Shown: positions 1-11,994, counted from the first letter of the stretch. The stretch: 64,000 bases of DNA from Erinaceus europaeus (GCF_950295315.1 NC_080176.1:35303263-35367262); one strand, 5' to 3'. Notes: generated by a model from the letters alone, not told the origin. Numbers and translations: made by a program.

Positions 1-60
1 AGGAGGGAGAGGGAGAGAGAGGGAGAGACAGAGAGAAGGAGGGAGAGGGAGAGGGAGAGA
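1..60. repeat. GA-rich low-complexity tract
   Basis: Purine-rich run of GGAGA and GAGA units directly beside a minus-strand SINE. It probably is the CT-rich tail of that SINE seen on the opposite strand, and it is cut by the window edge. Confidence 0.7.
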
Positions 61-175
61 AACAGAGCACTGTTCAGCTCTGGCTCATGGTGTGGGGGAC
101 TGAACCTGCACCTTTGGAGCTTCAGGCTTGAGAATCTGTTTGCATAACCATTATGCTATCTCTCCTACCTGATGT
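61..175 (-). mobile_element. tRNA-derived SINE, family B
   Basis: Read on the minus strand this starts with a tRNA-like head: TAGCATAATGGTTATGCAAA resembles an A box, a diverged GGTTCA-type B box follows, and the body ends in AGCTGAACAGTGCTCT. The same unit recurs near 10700, 34990, 44405 and 56545, so it is an interspersed repeat. I link it from memory to hedgehog SINEs. Confidence 0.8.
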
Positions 176-177
176 CA

Positions 178-240
178 TAAGTTCAATACTCTGTACCATT
201 ATAAGCCAGGGTGAAGCAATGTTCTGGTTTAAAAATAATT
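178..240 (+). mobile_element. SINE family B, 3' fragment
   Basis: Contains the family B tail (ACCATTATAAGCCAGGGTGAAGCAATGTTCTGG) followed by an A-rich stretch. The head is missing. It abuts the inverted L1 piece that follows. Confidence 0.45.
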
Positions 241-790
241 TGTTGTCTGCCCAGGGAAGTCTGGTTGGCATCATGGTAGTATCTGGAATCTGGTGGCTGA
301 AAAAAAGAGTTAACATACAGAGCAAAACAAATTGTTGACTATTCATGAACCTAAACACTGGAATATTGCAGATGAAGTTTAGGGTCTCCGTTTTGAAGCT
401 AGATAGTTGGCCTACTTTAGTTATATTCCAAAGAGCCCATGACTATACTAGATTTTTCCTGAGCCTGACTTCTGATACACAGGTGGACCTAAGTTATTGT
501 CTGGGGAGATGATGTCATGGCTGGAAAAAGGGCTAGGAAGATGGATCAGGGAAGAGAGTAGCTCCCAATATTGGGAAAGGTGTACAAATATTGTTGACTG
601 TAGACCCCATTTCACCCTCTGCACCTGACAATGACCCTGGGACTCCCAGAGGGATAAAGAATAGGAAAACTATCAGGCAAGGGGATGGGATACAGAGTTC
701 TGGTGGTGGGGATTGTGTGGAGTTGTACCCCTCTCTCTTATCCTATGGTTTTGTCAGTGTTTCCTTTTTATAAATAAAAATTAAAAAAAT
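240..790 (+). mobile_element. L1 3' UTR insertion with inverted 5' segment
   Basis: Bases 605-790 are the plus-sense 3' end of the lineage L1, ending in TTTATAAATAAAAATTAAAAAA. Bases 240-605 are also L1 3' UTR but in antisense, running from the GTCTGCCCAGGGAAG block to the GTAGACCCCAT block. They represent L1 sequence that normally lies upstream of the sense piece. Inverted 5' part plus sense 3' part with an A tail is the pattern left by twin priming. No clear TSD was found. Confidence 0.65.
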
Positions 791-1508
791 TGTCCCAATA
801 TATTAGTTTTTACTGTAGTGAGAGCTTTTCATATGTGTTTTTTTCAGCATATAGAATCACTGTGCTGTATGTTGCACACTTATGACTTAATTATGAGTGG
901 ACATTTATACTTTTTGACTCCCTTTGTCCACTTCCAAATGTTCATTTTCTCTCCTCTGTCTATGACAACTACTAGTCCAGGAACCTGTCTCACTCCATAA
1001 CCTTGCCTTAGGGAATCTCATGGCAGAGATCTTGACGTAAGTCTTCTGATGGAGAACGTATTCATGTTTGCATTAACTCTCTCTCATCCTCCATGGCATT
1101 ATGAGTTATGCTACCATTGTTTTGGCACTGAAATTTGCATTTTTTGAGTAGAAGGGTTGTGGATGTGAAAAACAATTATAATTCTAGTAGTGTACAATTT
1201 TATTTCATATTTGGGTTCATACATTTCTAACTTTTAGGTGACCAGTTCACTGCTGTTTGTCACCATTTTCTTTCTCTTAAGCCTTCAGCTCAAGAGTTAG
1301 GGGATTAGTCGTGCTTTTGCTCTTCTTGTTTCCTCCTGGCATATCTCTGTTTACATTCATTTCACATGTGGACACTTTTTTTTCTTGCTGAAATTTTCAT
1401 GCTTTGCTTTTCACCAGGTTTTAAATAATTTTTTTTTTCCTGGCATCTACATTACCCTGGGTGGAGTATCTATTGTTTTATTGTTTATTTTTGGCATCAG
1501 TCATGTCT
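791..1508. other. Unclassified sequence, no gene seen
   Basis: About 720 bases of AT-rich sequence with only short chance ORFs and no repeat that I recognise. Confidence 0.5.
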
Positions 1509-2690
1509 CTTCCTACTTGTTTTTTAAAATTTTTTTTATTTATAAAAAGGAAAAATTGACTAAACCATAGGATAAGAGGGGTACAACTCCACACAGTTCC
1601 CACCACCAGAACTCTATATCCCATCTCCTCCCCTGATGGCTTTCTTATGTTTTTTATTTATTTAAGAAAGGATAAATTAACAAAACCATAAGGTAGGAGG
1701 GGTACAACTCCACACAACTCCCACCACCCAATCTCCATATCCCACCCCCTCCCATGATAGCTTCCCGACTCTCTATCCCTCTGGGAATATGGACCCAGGG
1801 TCATTGTGGGTTGTAGAAGGTGGAAGGTCTGGCTTCTGTAATTGCTTCCCTGCTGAACATGGGCGTTGACTGGTCAGTCCATACTCCCAGTCTGCCTCTC
1901 TCTTTCCCTAGTAGGGTGGGTCTCTGGGGAAGCTCCAGGACACATTGGTGGGGTCTTCAGTCCAGGGAAGTCTGGCCGGCATCCTGATGGCATCTGGAAC
2001 ATGGTGGCTGAAAAGAGAGTTAACATACAAAGCCAAACAAATTGTTGAGCAATCATGGACCCAAAGGTTGGAATAGGCTTTCTTATGCTTTAACCCTCTG
2101 GGAGTATGGACCCAAGGTCATTGTGGGATGCAGAAGGTTGAAGGTCTGGCTTCTGTAATTGTTTCCCTGCTGAACATGGGAATTGACAGGTCAATCCATA
2201 CTCCCAGCCTGTCTGTTTCCCTAGTGGGAAAAAGATCTGGGGAAGGGAGCTCCAGGACACACTGGTGGGGTTGTCTGTCCAGGGAAGTCTGGTTGGCATC
2301 ATGCCAGCATCTCAAACCTGGTGGTTAAAAAGAGATTTAACATACAAAGCCAAACAAATTGTTGGAATAGTGCAGATGAATAGTTAGGGTTTCTTCCATT
2401 TTGTAGATAGCTAGTAGGCATATTTTAGTTACATTCCAAAGGGCCTGTGACTACACTAGTTTTTTTTTTGTTCTTTTTCTTTTTCCTCTGAGCCTGAAAT
2501 CTGATATGCAGGTGGATCCAAGTTATTGTCTGGAGAGATGATGTCATGGCTGGAAAAAGGACCAGAAAGCTGGATCAGGGAAGAGAGTAACTTTACCCTA
2601 ATATGGGAAAAGGGTATAAATCTTGTTGACCGTAAACCCCATTGATCTGATGTGATCTGGAGCCCGTATTCAGCTTAGGATAACAACAAT
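1509..2690 (-). mobile_element. Older L1 3' UTR fragment, interrupted
   Basis: Antisense copy of the lineage L1 3' end. It runs from the A tail (T-rich at 1509-1540), through the CCACCACCAGAACTC and CTCTGGGAGTATGGACC blocks, to the GACCGTAAACCCCATTGATCT block near 2640. It is split at 1638-2087 by a younger L1. It holds no coding capacity. Confidence 0.8.
1650..2075 (-). mobile_element. Young L1 insertion, 5' truncated (426 bp)
   Basis: The element lies inside an older L1. The 12-bp repeat GGCTTTCTTATG at 1638-1649 and 2076-2087 is the TSD. The left end is the antisense A tail (TTTTTTATTTATTTAAGAAAGG). The sequence carries markers of a young subfamily also seen at 14544 and 57753, such as GGTAGGAGGGGTAC, CCACCCAATCTCC and GGCCGGCATCCTGATG. 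Confidence 0.9.
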
Positions 2691-2985
2691 AGGAAAATTC
2701 CCAGAAAATATCGGGTAAAAGATTTAGATAATACTTAACATATCAGTTAGCCTGTTTTACACCGAATATATACTTATTCAAGAGTCATTTTGAGTTTGAA
2801 CTCTGATTATTTCTTCTAGTAAAATGTTTTGATTGTAACTAGTGCTGTTCTTCTATTCTGTTGTAGATTAAAACATGATTTGACAACTATATTTTATTTA
2901 ATGTGTATATACAATCCCCCCAACTTTGGAAATTTCAAAGTTTATGAAACTAAAGCCAACAAGAATATTAACTATAATTACTTTA
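2691..2985. other. Unclassified AT-rich sequence
   Basis: No recognised repeat, ORF of note or RNA gene. Confidence 0.5.
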
Positions 2986-4015
2986 TTTTATTTTTAAAAA
3001 CAATTTTTATTAGTGATTTACAAAATTATAAAATAATAAAGGTATAATTTATCATCATTCTCACCAGCAGAACCCAGTTTCCCCAACCCCCCTCTTGCTA
3101 AAACTGTGACTGTTCTCCCGAGGCAGCAGATATACCTGACTGTGTATCTAAATCTGTCTCTCTCTATGGCCTTGTCTTTACTTGCTTTCCACATCACTCA
3201 GACACCCATTACTAACTGTGAGCTTCTTTCCCTTTCCCTCTCAAATAAGGAAAAATGGTTCTGACTTCTAGTGCTTTCCTCTCAGTGATGGTATAAAGAC
3301 AAAGATTCCTGGTGGCTGATAGGTGGGGTTCAGATGGCATAGGAGTTCAGAGCACTCTGTTCATCTTTCTGTCTGGGAGTATGGACCAAGATTAGTTTTG
3401 GAGTGCAGAAAGATGTGCTGGATTTTTTTATTGCTTCTCCACTGGACAGGTGGATCAGTGTGATGTTGGTAGGTGGATCTACATCCCAGCCTGTTTCTAT
3501 CTTTCCCTAATGGGGCAGGGCTCTGGGAATAGGAGGTTCCAGGACACAGTGGTGAGGTTGTCTGCTCAGGGAAGTCAGGATGGAATCACAGTAGCATCTG
3601 GAATTTGGTGGCTGAAAGCAGTAAGATATAAAGCAGAAGAAACTGTTTAATAAACAAGAACTAAAAAGTAGAAATAGAGCTAATGAGACTGGGGAAACTA
3701 GAGTGGAAAGAAGGTGGGAGGTCTATTTTAGGTATGTTCTTAGGGGCCTATGACCTTAGCACAGTTTGCTTGAGCTTGAGATCTAATGTGGAGGTTGACT
3801 AGAAATATTATCCTGCAGGATGATGTCAGAGTAGTGAATAGAACTTGAAAGTTGGATTAAGGCAGAGACTGGATCCCAAACTTGAATATATAAATATCTA
3901 TCAAAGTACTCTGAATTGGGGCCCATATCTGGTCATATCTCACACAGGAGCCTGTGTAACCTCTGAGTCTCTGTCAGGCTGAGCTCACCATTTTTGGTCA
4001 CAGCTGGGAATTAAC
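2986..4015 (-). mobile_element. Old L1 3' UTR fragment
   Basis: Antisense order of the lineage L1 3' UTR: tail with TTTTTATTAGTGATTTA, the CACCAGCAGAACCC block, the GGGAGTATGGACC block, AATTTGGTGGCTGAAAGC, and ending after GGTCACAGCTGGGAA. It is clearly more diverged than the young copies. ATTAACTATAATTA on the left and ATTAACTGTAATTT on the right may be a decayed TSD. Confidence 0.75.
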
Positions 4016-4606
4016 TGTAATTTTGACCATGTGTCTTAGAATTGGAAATTAGAAATGTTCTATGATGACTACCTTAGTAATAAATGCTACAAAAGTCAAT
4101 CTGAAAGACACACCATATACTTTATAAGCTCTACCTAGCTGGTGCCCTCACCACTACCCTTGTTCCAAGAATTCTGTTCATTTCTCTTATTATATCCAGT
4201 TATTGATAAGCACCATTCCTTTCACTGTAGAGTCTCTTGGGTTTGGTTTCAACTGCCACTCTCAGAGCCAAACCCTTATCACCTCCCATATAAATCACTG
4301 TAGCAGTCGCTTAACCATTCTCTTCACTTGTAACTGGACCATAGACTTCTGACAGATTCATCACCGCTTTCATCATCTATCTTTCCTGATTAAGACCCCA
4401 CAGTGCTTCTCTCTAGTTCTGAATGCTTCAAGTCTGAACTCAGTATGCTAACAATGAGCTGTGCTCAAGCAATTATATTTTATTTTCTCTCATGGCATCC
4501 ACAACACATACCCTATACAGGCTTGTTCTTTCTTTCCATGTTCTCTCTTTTACTCATACACTTCCATCTGTATCTATGCTGTACCCTCAGCCCTAGGGAA
4601 CAGAAC

Positions 4607-4610
<4 letters not shown>
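4016..4610. other. Unclassified sequence, no gene seen
   Basis: About 600 bases without repeat signatures that I recognise. No convincing exon or ORF. Confidence 0.45.

Positions 4611-4694
<84 letters not shown>
4611..4694. repeat. Compound (CT)n(CA)n microsatellite
   Basis: About 23 CT units followed by about 19 CA units, uninterrupted. The long open frames across it are repeat artefacts. Confidence 0.97.
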
Positions 4695-4754
4695 CTACAT
4701 GATACATTTCCTTTAATTTCTCATACATCTTGCTCTGGTTCCATTCCACAGTAA

Positions 4755-4942
4755 TTTTATATATTTATATATTTATTTAAGAGAGAAATAAAGAGGGAAG
4801 GGGAGCTAAGGTGGGGGAGATAACTGTAGCACTGCTTCAATGCTTGTGAAACTTTCCCCTTGCAGGTGGCGACTAGAGGCTTGAACTCTTGCATATGGTA
4901 ACATGTACTCTCAAATGGGTACTCTACCACCAGGTTCCAAGA
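4755..4942 (-). mobile_element. SINE family C
   Basis: Minus-strand SINE. The plus strand shows, in order, an A-tail complement, AGAGGGAAGGGGAGCTA, CTGTAGCACTGCTTCAATGCTTGTGAA, CCTTGCAGGTGGCGACTAG and a degenerate tRNA-like head ending ACCACCAGGTTCC. Confidence 0.7.
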
Positions 4943-5004
4943 GTAATTTGTTTTTATATGCAATATTTATGACTACAGTGTGCATTTACTAAATTATTTC
5001 AAGA

Positions 5005-5165
5005 AATCCCTGGGACAGGGGCCAATGAGGGCTCAGGAAGAGTATGTGCCTTGCCACATCCTTGGCACAGGTTAGATTCCTGGTGCCTGCCACAGGGGAG
5101 AACCATGAAACTGGGGAAAGCTTCAGTGCTGTATGTCTTTCTCTTTCTATATATATATTCATGAA
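5005..5165 (+). mobile_element. SINE family D (old copy)
   Basis: Diverged tRNA-like head (GCTCAGGAAGAGTATGTGCCTTGCCA, then a GGTTAGATTCC B-box-like stretch) and the body signature GGGGAAAGCTTCAGTGCTGT with a CT-rich tail. Related copies lie at 6655 (plus) and 13395 (minus). Confidence 0.5.
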
Positions 5166-5719
5166 AAAGTTGACCTGAGAGTGATGATATCACATATACA
5201 TGGCTCCTGCTCCTCTCCTGTAAGTAGGAAGAAAGAAAGAAGGAAAGACCCTGAGCAGGAGCAAATTTGGTCTTTTCAAGAAATAAGAAGACTCTTATGG
5301 CTACAATTTGATTAAGGAAGAGAGGCTGAGGGTGACAGATCACAGCTGACTTTTAGATCACTATTAAGGTTTTGTAATAATTAAAAGAGCAGTGGGAAAA
5401 ACAAAAATAAATAGTAAGTAGGTGGTTAGATAGCAATAAAATGAAGAGCAAAAATTGTTCACAGTGAACCTGATACATTTTTTTTAAAACTTACTATATG
5501 CCTTACTAAATATGAGGCCCTGAGTTTTTGAGTCATTGCTCCATATGAAGGCACCATGTATAGCACCATTGATGAACAGTAAGGTAGTGTTGTGATATCT
5601 CTCCACCTCTCTCAGAAATATAGAATGGAAGACTGAACCAGAGAGACCATTCTACAGTATCATGCATGTATGAAATCCAGGGTTCATTTCTTAGCAACAC
5701 ATTATTATTATTTTTTTAA

Positions 5720-6654
5720 ACCCACACTGACTACAGTGTGGACACTAGATGTTAGGGGAAAATAGAGAGATTTATCAAGATGGTAGTTAGTGGTCCTACC
5801 ACCTGGTAGGATAGGATGGCGGTTTAAGCTAGAGAAGAGCTGTGTGGATTTGGGATTGAGATAAAAGGACAATTTTTCATATGGACTGAGTAAGAGGAGT
5901 TAAGAAAGAGAGGAACAGTGATTTATTAATTCAGCAAATGTTGATATGACACTCTTTAAGTGATCTTTTAGGCTCAGGGAATAGATCAGCGACACAAATA
6001 GCCCAAGTTTCTGCTCTTCTAGATCATACACTTTAGTGGAGGTGAACCATGGGTAATAACATCATGTGTCAAATAGTGACATGGAAGTCGAATATTATGA
6101 GGGGAATAAAAAGTGACATGGATGGTTGACTTTAGATAAGGTAGTTAGAAGAGTCATCTTTGATGGGCTCATACTTAAATAGAGAAGGGAGGAAGTAATC
6201 ATGCTGATGTCTGAAGCAGTGGGGCTCCAGGAAGAGGAAATCTTGAGTACAGACACCCAGGGTGGAAGTGTGTTGGACATATTATAGGAGCAGCATGCAG
6301 GCACCCTGTTAGGACCACAAGAGGAAGTAGGAGGAGACGAGGTCATGGAGAGGTGGGTGGGTGTGCAAGTTAGGTTAAGCTTATTTTGAGATGAGAAGCC
6401 ACAGGAAAAGTTTGAAGCAGAAGCAGGGAGATAGAAAGAAGGCAAGAATCTAGGCAGGATATGAAAATTTCACTTTAGCACTAGGTGGTGATGCAATTAT
6501 AGGGAAGCTGAAAGAAGAAATATTAAAGGTGGGGGGGGATAAAGTTTAGTTTAGTAGAGGATTAAGTCTGAAACGCTAGTCAGATAGTTGGATATTTGAG
6601 ACCAGAACTTAAGAAGAGTCAGGAATAGTGGTGTAAATTAGAAATTATAAACCA
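5720..6654. other. Unclassified sequence, no gene seen
   Basis: The stretch at about 5935-6060 (ATTCAGCAAATGTTGATATG onward) resembles a common old mammalian repeat, but I cannot name it securely. The rest shows nothing. Confidence 0.4.
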
Positions 6655-6935
6655 TAACGTTGGTAAAATAGCTCACTTTGTGATTGTGTGGCTTTGCCAT
6701 ATGTGTGGTCCAGCCTTGTGTGTGATCCCCACCACACTGGAGGGAGTTTCACTCCTGGAATCTCTATACCATCTCTCTCTGCCTATTTTTTCTTTTTTTA
6801 TCTGGGAAAATGAAGGTCATCCTAGAGCATTTAGTCCTGATGATGACAAAAAGAAAAAAGAAAGAAAGGAAGCTAGAAAGCAAGCAAGCAAGCAAGCAAG
6901 CAAGAAAGAAAGAAAGAAAGGGGGAAAAAGAGAAA
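6655..6935 (+). mobile_element. SINE family D with simple-repeat tail
   Basis: Head GGTAAAATAGCTCACTTTGTGATTGTGTGGCTTTGCCATATG followed by CT-rich body and an A-rich tail grown into (AAGC)n and (AAAG)n between about 6850 and 6930. Confidence 0.6.
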
Positions 6936-7269
6936 TTGTTAGTGTGAATGCAACAACTCAATTCTAGATGAGATCACCCAAGGAAAGACTTTGCCATTGG
7001 GGTTTTTCTACTTTTAGATATACCAGAGCAGAAAGAAAATGAGATAGAGGGACCAGTGAATGGGGTAAAGAGAAAAATTTAATGCTGCAGAAACTAAGAG
7101 CTTTAAGTTAGATAGTCTAGGTATAACAGATGCTGTCAAGAACTGAGAAGGAAGAAAGAGAAATGACTTAGGTTTGACAATGTGAAGTCACAGGTGACTT
7201 AGACAGGACTGATTTCATTGGAGTGGTAAAGATGCAAGCCAGAACAGATTGGGAGTGGATACAAGATAA
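6936..7269. other. Unclassified sequence
   Basis: Nothing recognised. Confidence 0.4.
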
Positions 7270-7425
7270 AGAAGTCGATCCCCACCTTCAGGCAAAATAT
7301 TCACAGGCGGTGAAGCAGGGCTGCAGATGTCTCTCTGTCTCTTTCCCTTTCTATCTCCCCCTTCCTCCCAGTTTATCTCTGTCTTATCCTATAAAATGAA
7401 AAAAAATGTAAAAAAAAAAGACAAC
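7270..7425 (+). mobile_element. SINE family C, 3' part
   Basis: Contains GGCGGTGAAGCAGGGCTGCAG, a CT-rich stretch (TCTCTCTGTCTCTTTCCC) and the TCCTATAAAATGAAAAAAAA tail. The tRNA-like head is degraded. Confidence 0.7.
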
Positions 7426-8148
7426 AAGAAGTTTCAAGAGCAACTTGGAACAAATTTTTCAGAAAGCAAAACAGAAATAAGGAATGAAATGCAACTTCTA
7501 CAGATCAAGCTCGCATCCTCAGCTTATCTGGTTATTTGGAGGAAATGTGTAACATCACTTAGTTGGATCAATTTGTACAGAATCAATGTTTGAACATTCT
7601 GTTTTCACATACATTTGTATTTTAAAGAGAGAGGTTTTGTCTTTCATATGGTGAATACTCTCATCTGTGTTGAACTCTGGGGAGAGTGACTCTGTGTATG
7701 TATGAGAGAACATACATGCATTGTCTTCAAATCTAGTGGGTTGGAAATCTTCCTGACAATCTGTTCGACATCAGGATTTTTTATCTACAGATGGGTGCCC
7801 ATTTTTCTTCTTGATAACCTCTTTCTAATGAAGAGTCAGAGATGGGAGTTCCATTTACAAATGGTGAATCATTAGAAACAGATTTGTAGGTGGAGAAAGA
7901 TCTCTCAGCATCAGGGCCTCACTCCTGAGGCATGCAGCCGGTTTCCTGACTGCACAAATGGGCACTGAGAGAAGATCTATGGGAGGGAAAACTCATTACA
8001 TGTGTCCACTCCCACTCCAACACTGTAGCTACAAACCTCCTCTAAAAGCCTGAGGGCAAAAGGACAAATACTCCATTTAAAGATCAACTCTCAGGCCCAT
8101 GGACTTAATTCTCTTTGCTTCCTTTTTTCTTTTCTTATTTTTCCTGTT
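7426..8148. other. Unclassified sequence, no gene seen
   Basis: No recognised repeat or exon over about 720 bases. Confidence 0.45.
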
Positions 8149-9440
8149 TTTGTTATTTTATTTTTTATTGATTTGATAATAACCAACAAGACTGTAGGAT
8201 AAGAGGGGTACAATTCTATACAATCCCCACCACTAGAGCTCCATATTCCATCCCGTCCATTGGAAGCATTTCTATTCTTTTCCCTCTGGCTTCAGTAACT
8301 GCTTCTCCACTGGACATGGTCATTGGCAGGTGAATCAGCCTGTTTCTATCTTTCCCTAGTGGGGCAGGGATCTGGGATGGTGGGGATCCAGGAGACATAT
8401 GTGAGGCCATCTGCCAGGGAAGTCAGGTTGGCACCATGGTAGCATCTACAACTTGGTGGCTGAAAAGCAGTAAGATATAAAACAGAACAAACTGTTTTAT
8501 AATCAAGAACCTAAATGTAAAAATAGAGCAGGTGAGAGATAGGATCTCCATTTTGGAAAAAGCTAAGAAGTCTATTTTAGGTAAAATTTTTTTTTATATA
8601 TTTATTTTATTTATTTATTCCCTTTTTGTTGCCCTTGTTGTTTTATTGTTGTAGTTATTATTGTTGTTGTCGTTGTTGGATAGGACAGAGAGAAATGGAG
8701 AGAGGAGGGGAAGACAGAGAGGAGGAGAGAAAGATAGACACCTGTAGACCTGCTTCACCGCCTGTGAAGCGACTCCCCTGCATGTGGGGAGCCGGGGTTC
8801 GAACCGGGATTCTTATGCCGGTCCTTGTGCTTTGCGCCACCTGCGCTTAACCCGCTGCACTACAGCCCGACTCCCTATTTTAGGTAAATTTTAAGGGCCC
8901 CACGACTTTACTAATTTATGCCTGGGCCTGATAGCTAACATACAGGTGGGCTAAACATAATTGTCCAGGAAGATGGTGTCAGAGTTGGGAATAGGACTAT
9001 AAAGCTGGATCAGGGCAGAGAGTAGCTCCCAAATATGGGAAAAATATACAAATACCACTAACTGTAAACCCCATCGATCTGCTCTGGGGCCCATAGTCAG
9101 CACAGGATCCTGTGTAACTCTGCATCCCTGTAGGTCTGAGCTCACATTCAGTGGTCATGGTTAGGAATATTCTAGGATGCACTCATTCCAGGACCCATCT
9201 TCCTGGAGTGGCAGAGTATGTTGATCCAGCCTCCCTTTGGAGAGTGAGGTTGTCCCTGCCATTGTTGTTCCATATTGAGGGCAAGGTTGTGTAGAGTCCT
9301 ACAAGAGGGTCCATGATGCTCTTCTTGATGGAGATTATCAGTGATGGTGGAGAGAGGGATCTGTTAGAGCTCTATTTGCCTCCTTTCTTAACAGTGTTTA
9401 GAAAGATTGAAGTTTCCTAGTCTCACACCCTGCAGTTGTT
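8149..9440 (-). mobile_element. Old L1 3' UTR, split by a SINE
   Basis: Antisense lineage L1 3' UTR: tail TTTATTTTTTATTGATTTGATAATAACC, GTAGGATAAGAGGGGTACAATTC, ACTTGGTGGCTGAAAAGC, then continuing after 8888 with AAGGGCCCCACGACTTTAC and the downstream blocks to about 9440. It is interrupted by the SINE at 8586-8874. Confidence 0.8.
8586..8874 (-). mobile_element. SINE family A, full length with TSD
   Basis: On the minus strand it begins GGGAGTCGGGCTGTAGTGCAG (A-box-like) and has a B-box match in GGTTCGAACC. A CT-rich body, an AAC/AAT-rich linker and an A tail follow. The 14-bp TSD CTATTTTAGGTAAA is at 8572-8585 and 8875-8888. The unit is almost undamaged, so it is a recent insertion. Confidence 0.95.
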
Positions 9441-10111
9441 AAGCTGTGCCCTAACACTTTCAGATCTCTTGCTCCATCTTTGAGCTTCCTAGTTGTCTTT
9501 TATCTGTTTCCCTTCCTTTGCAGGTCTTGTCTAGAGGAGATCTGCTACTGCTCTGGGATAGGGAGTTGTTGTGATTCAAAGAGAGGAGACAACTCTAGGA
9601 CCCCTAAATCTTTAGAACCATTGTGGAAGGTAGGTTGGGTCAGTGGGCTTACACAGAAAAGATTTAGAGCCAGCCCACAGTTTAGAATGTATCATTAGAT
9701 TTTTACTTTTCCAGTCCTCTCCCCTCACTCCTGTGGTGATCTGACAGATCATTTTACACTGCTCAGTCTTCACTTTCTAAACCCTCGTAGTCTACTTTCT
9801 TTGGGTCTTTCCTTCCCAGCTCTGCAAGAGTGATTCTGAAATTTCAGTCACTTGTAGACCACCTTTGTCATAATTTTTGCCAAGTCTTTGAGGTACCATA
9901 AATGGTATTTATCTAAACTTTGTCTTTCAATCAGTTCATCATTTTATTTTAATAAGAAAATGAGAAGAGTTTGCCACCTAATTAGAAATGCCTGTACTTG
10001 AATTTTTCAAATACTGTTAAGTAGGAAATATTTAGTACTATTTTTAACTATTTTAATTATTTTAGTACTAATTTTAGTACAATTTTTCTAAGACTCTTTG
10101 AAACCCATAAT
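9441..10111. other. Unclassified sequence, no gene seen
   Basis: No recognised repeat or exon. Confidence 0.45.
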
Positions 10112-10212
10112 ATGTTTCAATTTGGATAATTTACTTTTTAGAACTTGCATTTCTTTACATGTAAAATAAAGATAATAGTACCTACTTATAAGTTGTTTTC
10201 TCATTTGAAGTA
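10112..10212 (+). mobile_element. MIR fragment
   Basis: ATAATTTACTTTTTAGAACTTGCATTTCTTTACATGTAAAATAAAGATAATAGTACCTAC follows the MIR order of losses-of-accuracy motif, TTTCxTxxxxTGTAAAATGGGGATAATAGTACCTAC. It is an old mammal-wide SINE. Confidence 0.7.
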
Positions 10213-10549
10213 TATGAGAAAAGCCACAGAACAACCTATAAAATTTGCATATGGATACATGTTAGTTTTTTTCTCTATTTCTCACTCAGATAAAGAAATT
10301 AGAGAGGTAAATTTATATAGACACTTTATATAAGTGATCTATAATAAGTGATGTTCTAATGATTAATTTGTTACAAATCCTTGTAAATTAGAAATGGACT
10401 TAGAGTTTTGCTTATTAACTTATAGTCATTATTAAGTATTTAGCAATACCCTATCCTCAGGAAAAAAAACCATATTGTTCTGAACTTCATTTTCAGAATC
10501 ACTGATTGTTGAGGTACAAGTCACTATTTGCATTAGTTAAGAAATGGAT
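10213..10549. other. Unclassified AT-rich sequence
   Basis: Nothing recognised. Confidence 0.4.
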
Positions 10550-10677
10550 AAAGAATGGGGAAGCAAGCTTCCAGTGGAGGTGAAGGGATAGAAAACTCTG
10601 GTGGTGGGAGTTGTATACCTCTTTTCTCACAGTTTTGTCGATCATTATTAAATCATTAATAAAAACTTAAAAAAAGG
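10550..10677 (+). mobile_element. L1 3' end fragment
   Basis: Plus-sense terminal block: GAAAACTCTGGTGGTGGGAGTTGTATACCTC, then TTGTCGATCATTATTAAATCATTAATAAAAACTTAAAAAAA. A strongly 5'-truncated old copy. Confidence 0.75.
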
Positions 10678-10694
10678 AGTGTTAAACAATTATT

Positions 10695-10866
10695 TGTGGG
10701 TAGAGGGTAGATAGAATAATGGTTCTACAAAGAGACACTCATGACTGAGGCTCCAAAGTCCCAGGTGCAATCCCCCACACCACTATAAGCCAGAGCTGAG
10801 CAGTGCTCTGGTAAATAGTAATAATGATAATATAAAATAATAACAATAATAATATAAAATAAATAA
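10695..10866 (+). mobile_element. SINE family B
   Basis: GGGTAGATAGAATAATGGTTCTACAAAGAGAC forms the tRNA-like head with A-box-like TAGAATAATGG. The body CCCAGGTGCAATCCCC...GCTGAGCAGTGCTCTGG follows, with a (AATAATA)n tail. Confidence 0.85.
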
Positions 10867-11990
10867 CCCTCACCACTGTATTTGTATCACCACTGGGTTT
10901 CTATTGAATTATCTTCTGGTATAGTTTTATATCCTGGTACTTTGCCAGCCTGGTTTAATTAATTAATTGTCAAGTAAACCAGTGCATATTTAGAACATAT
11001 ATGGGATTTCCCATTGAAACATCATCACTTCTGGTTCACTTGCATTTTGCTGTTTTTGGTCATCAGCATTTGTATTGCTGTGGTTGGCAGCCATCCTGGA
11101 AATACAATTTACTTTATGCTAAAACCATGTCTATGGAAAAATTGCAACTCTACTGTGTAGTGAAATATGGCATGCACTCCCTTGCACTGTGTTCTCAGTT
11201 TTGGATATACATCAAACTAGATGTGATGTATTCTTTCAAATGTTAGAACTTGAGTGTGGGAGTTGGGGAACACTTTAGATGCTACAAACACACTTTAAAA
11301 GCATTTCTGAACTAATTTTCTTTAAAGTGATAAATAAACTAAATTCTCTAATTTTTTTTTACCAGAAATAAAGATTTCAAAATCCTGCTGTGATGGGAAA
11401 AAAATGAGTATTCTCAATATAATCTTGCATCTGAAAAAATATATAATTTTGAATGCCTGAGACAGAGTTTGGCTCATGGAGGAAGCCATATGAAGAGTTT
11501 TTTAGTGGGTTACATGGTTGATTAAACACTCACTTATAAGAAATATCTTTTAATATTGTAATTCCTGAGGTAAGGGTTTTCCTCCTCACAGTTGAAAAGA
11601 ATGAAGCCTTCTAGAATGAGAATCGGATGTTAGTAAAATTAAAGAGAATCAGCGTTTCCTCTTGCAGACTTTCTAAGTATTTTTTTTTCAGCAGGCAAAA
11701 TTATTTTGGGGGGGACATCCTGTGTAAATCCTTCCCTTTCATTCTTTGAGGTAGAAATTCACATGTGTTCTGGGAAAGAACTATCATAAAAATGATGTGG
11801 ATATATACATACCTAGGACTGATGTTAAAATATTCCCTGGGCTCACCTCATTAAAGGGGCTTGGCTATGAAACATGTTTCTCTGGAATAATACTAATTAT
11901 AATGTGATTATATATACATATATATAATTTTTTTTGGAGGGGGAAGCAATTAATTCTAAAATGACTTACATAAGACTCCCTGATCTTCTG
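10867..11990. other. Unclassified AT-rich sequence, no gene seen
   Basis: More than 1.1 kb without a recognised repeat or exon. Confidence 0.45.
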
Positions 11991-11994
11991 GACA

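Noticed and set aside
4403..4754. Long Ser/Leu/His-Thr open frames near 4600
   Set aside because: They are translations of the (CT)n(CA)n microsatellite.
8760..8880. tRNA gene in the GGTTCGAACC-containing block
   Set aside because: It is the tRNA-like head of a SINE, with an A tail, a TSD and many copies; no clean cloverleaf was evident.
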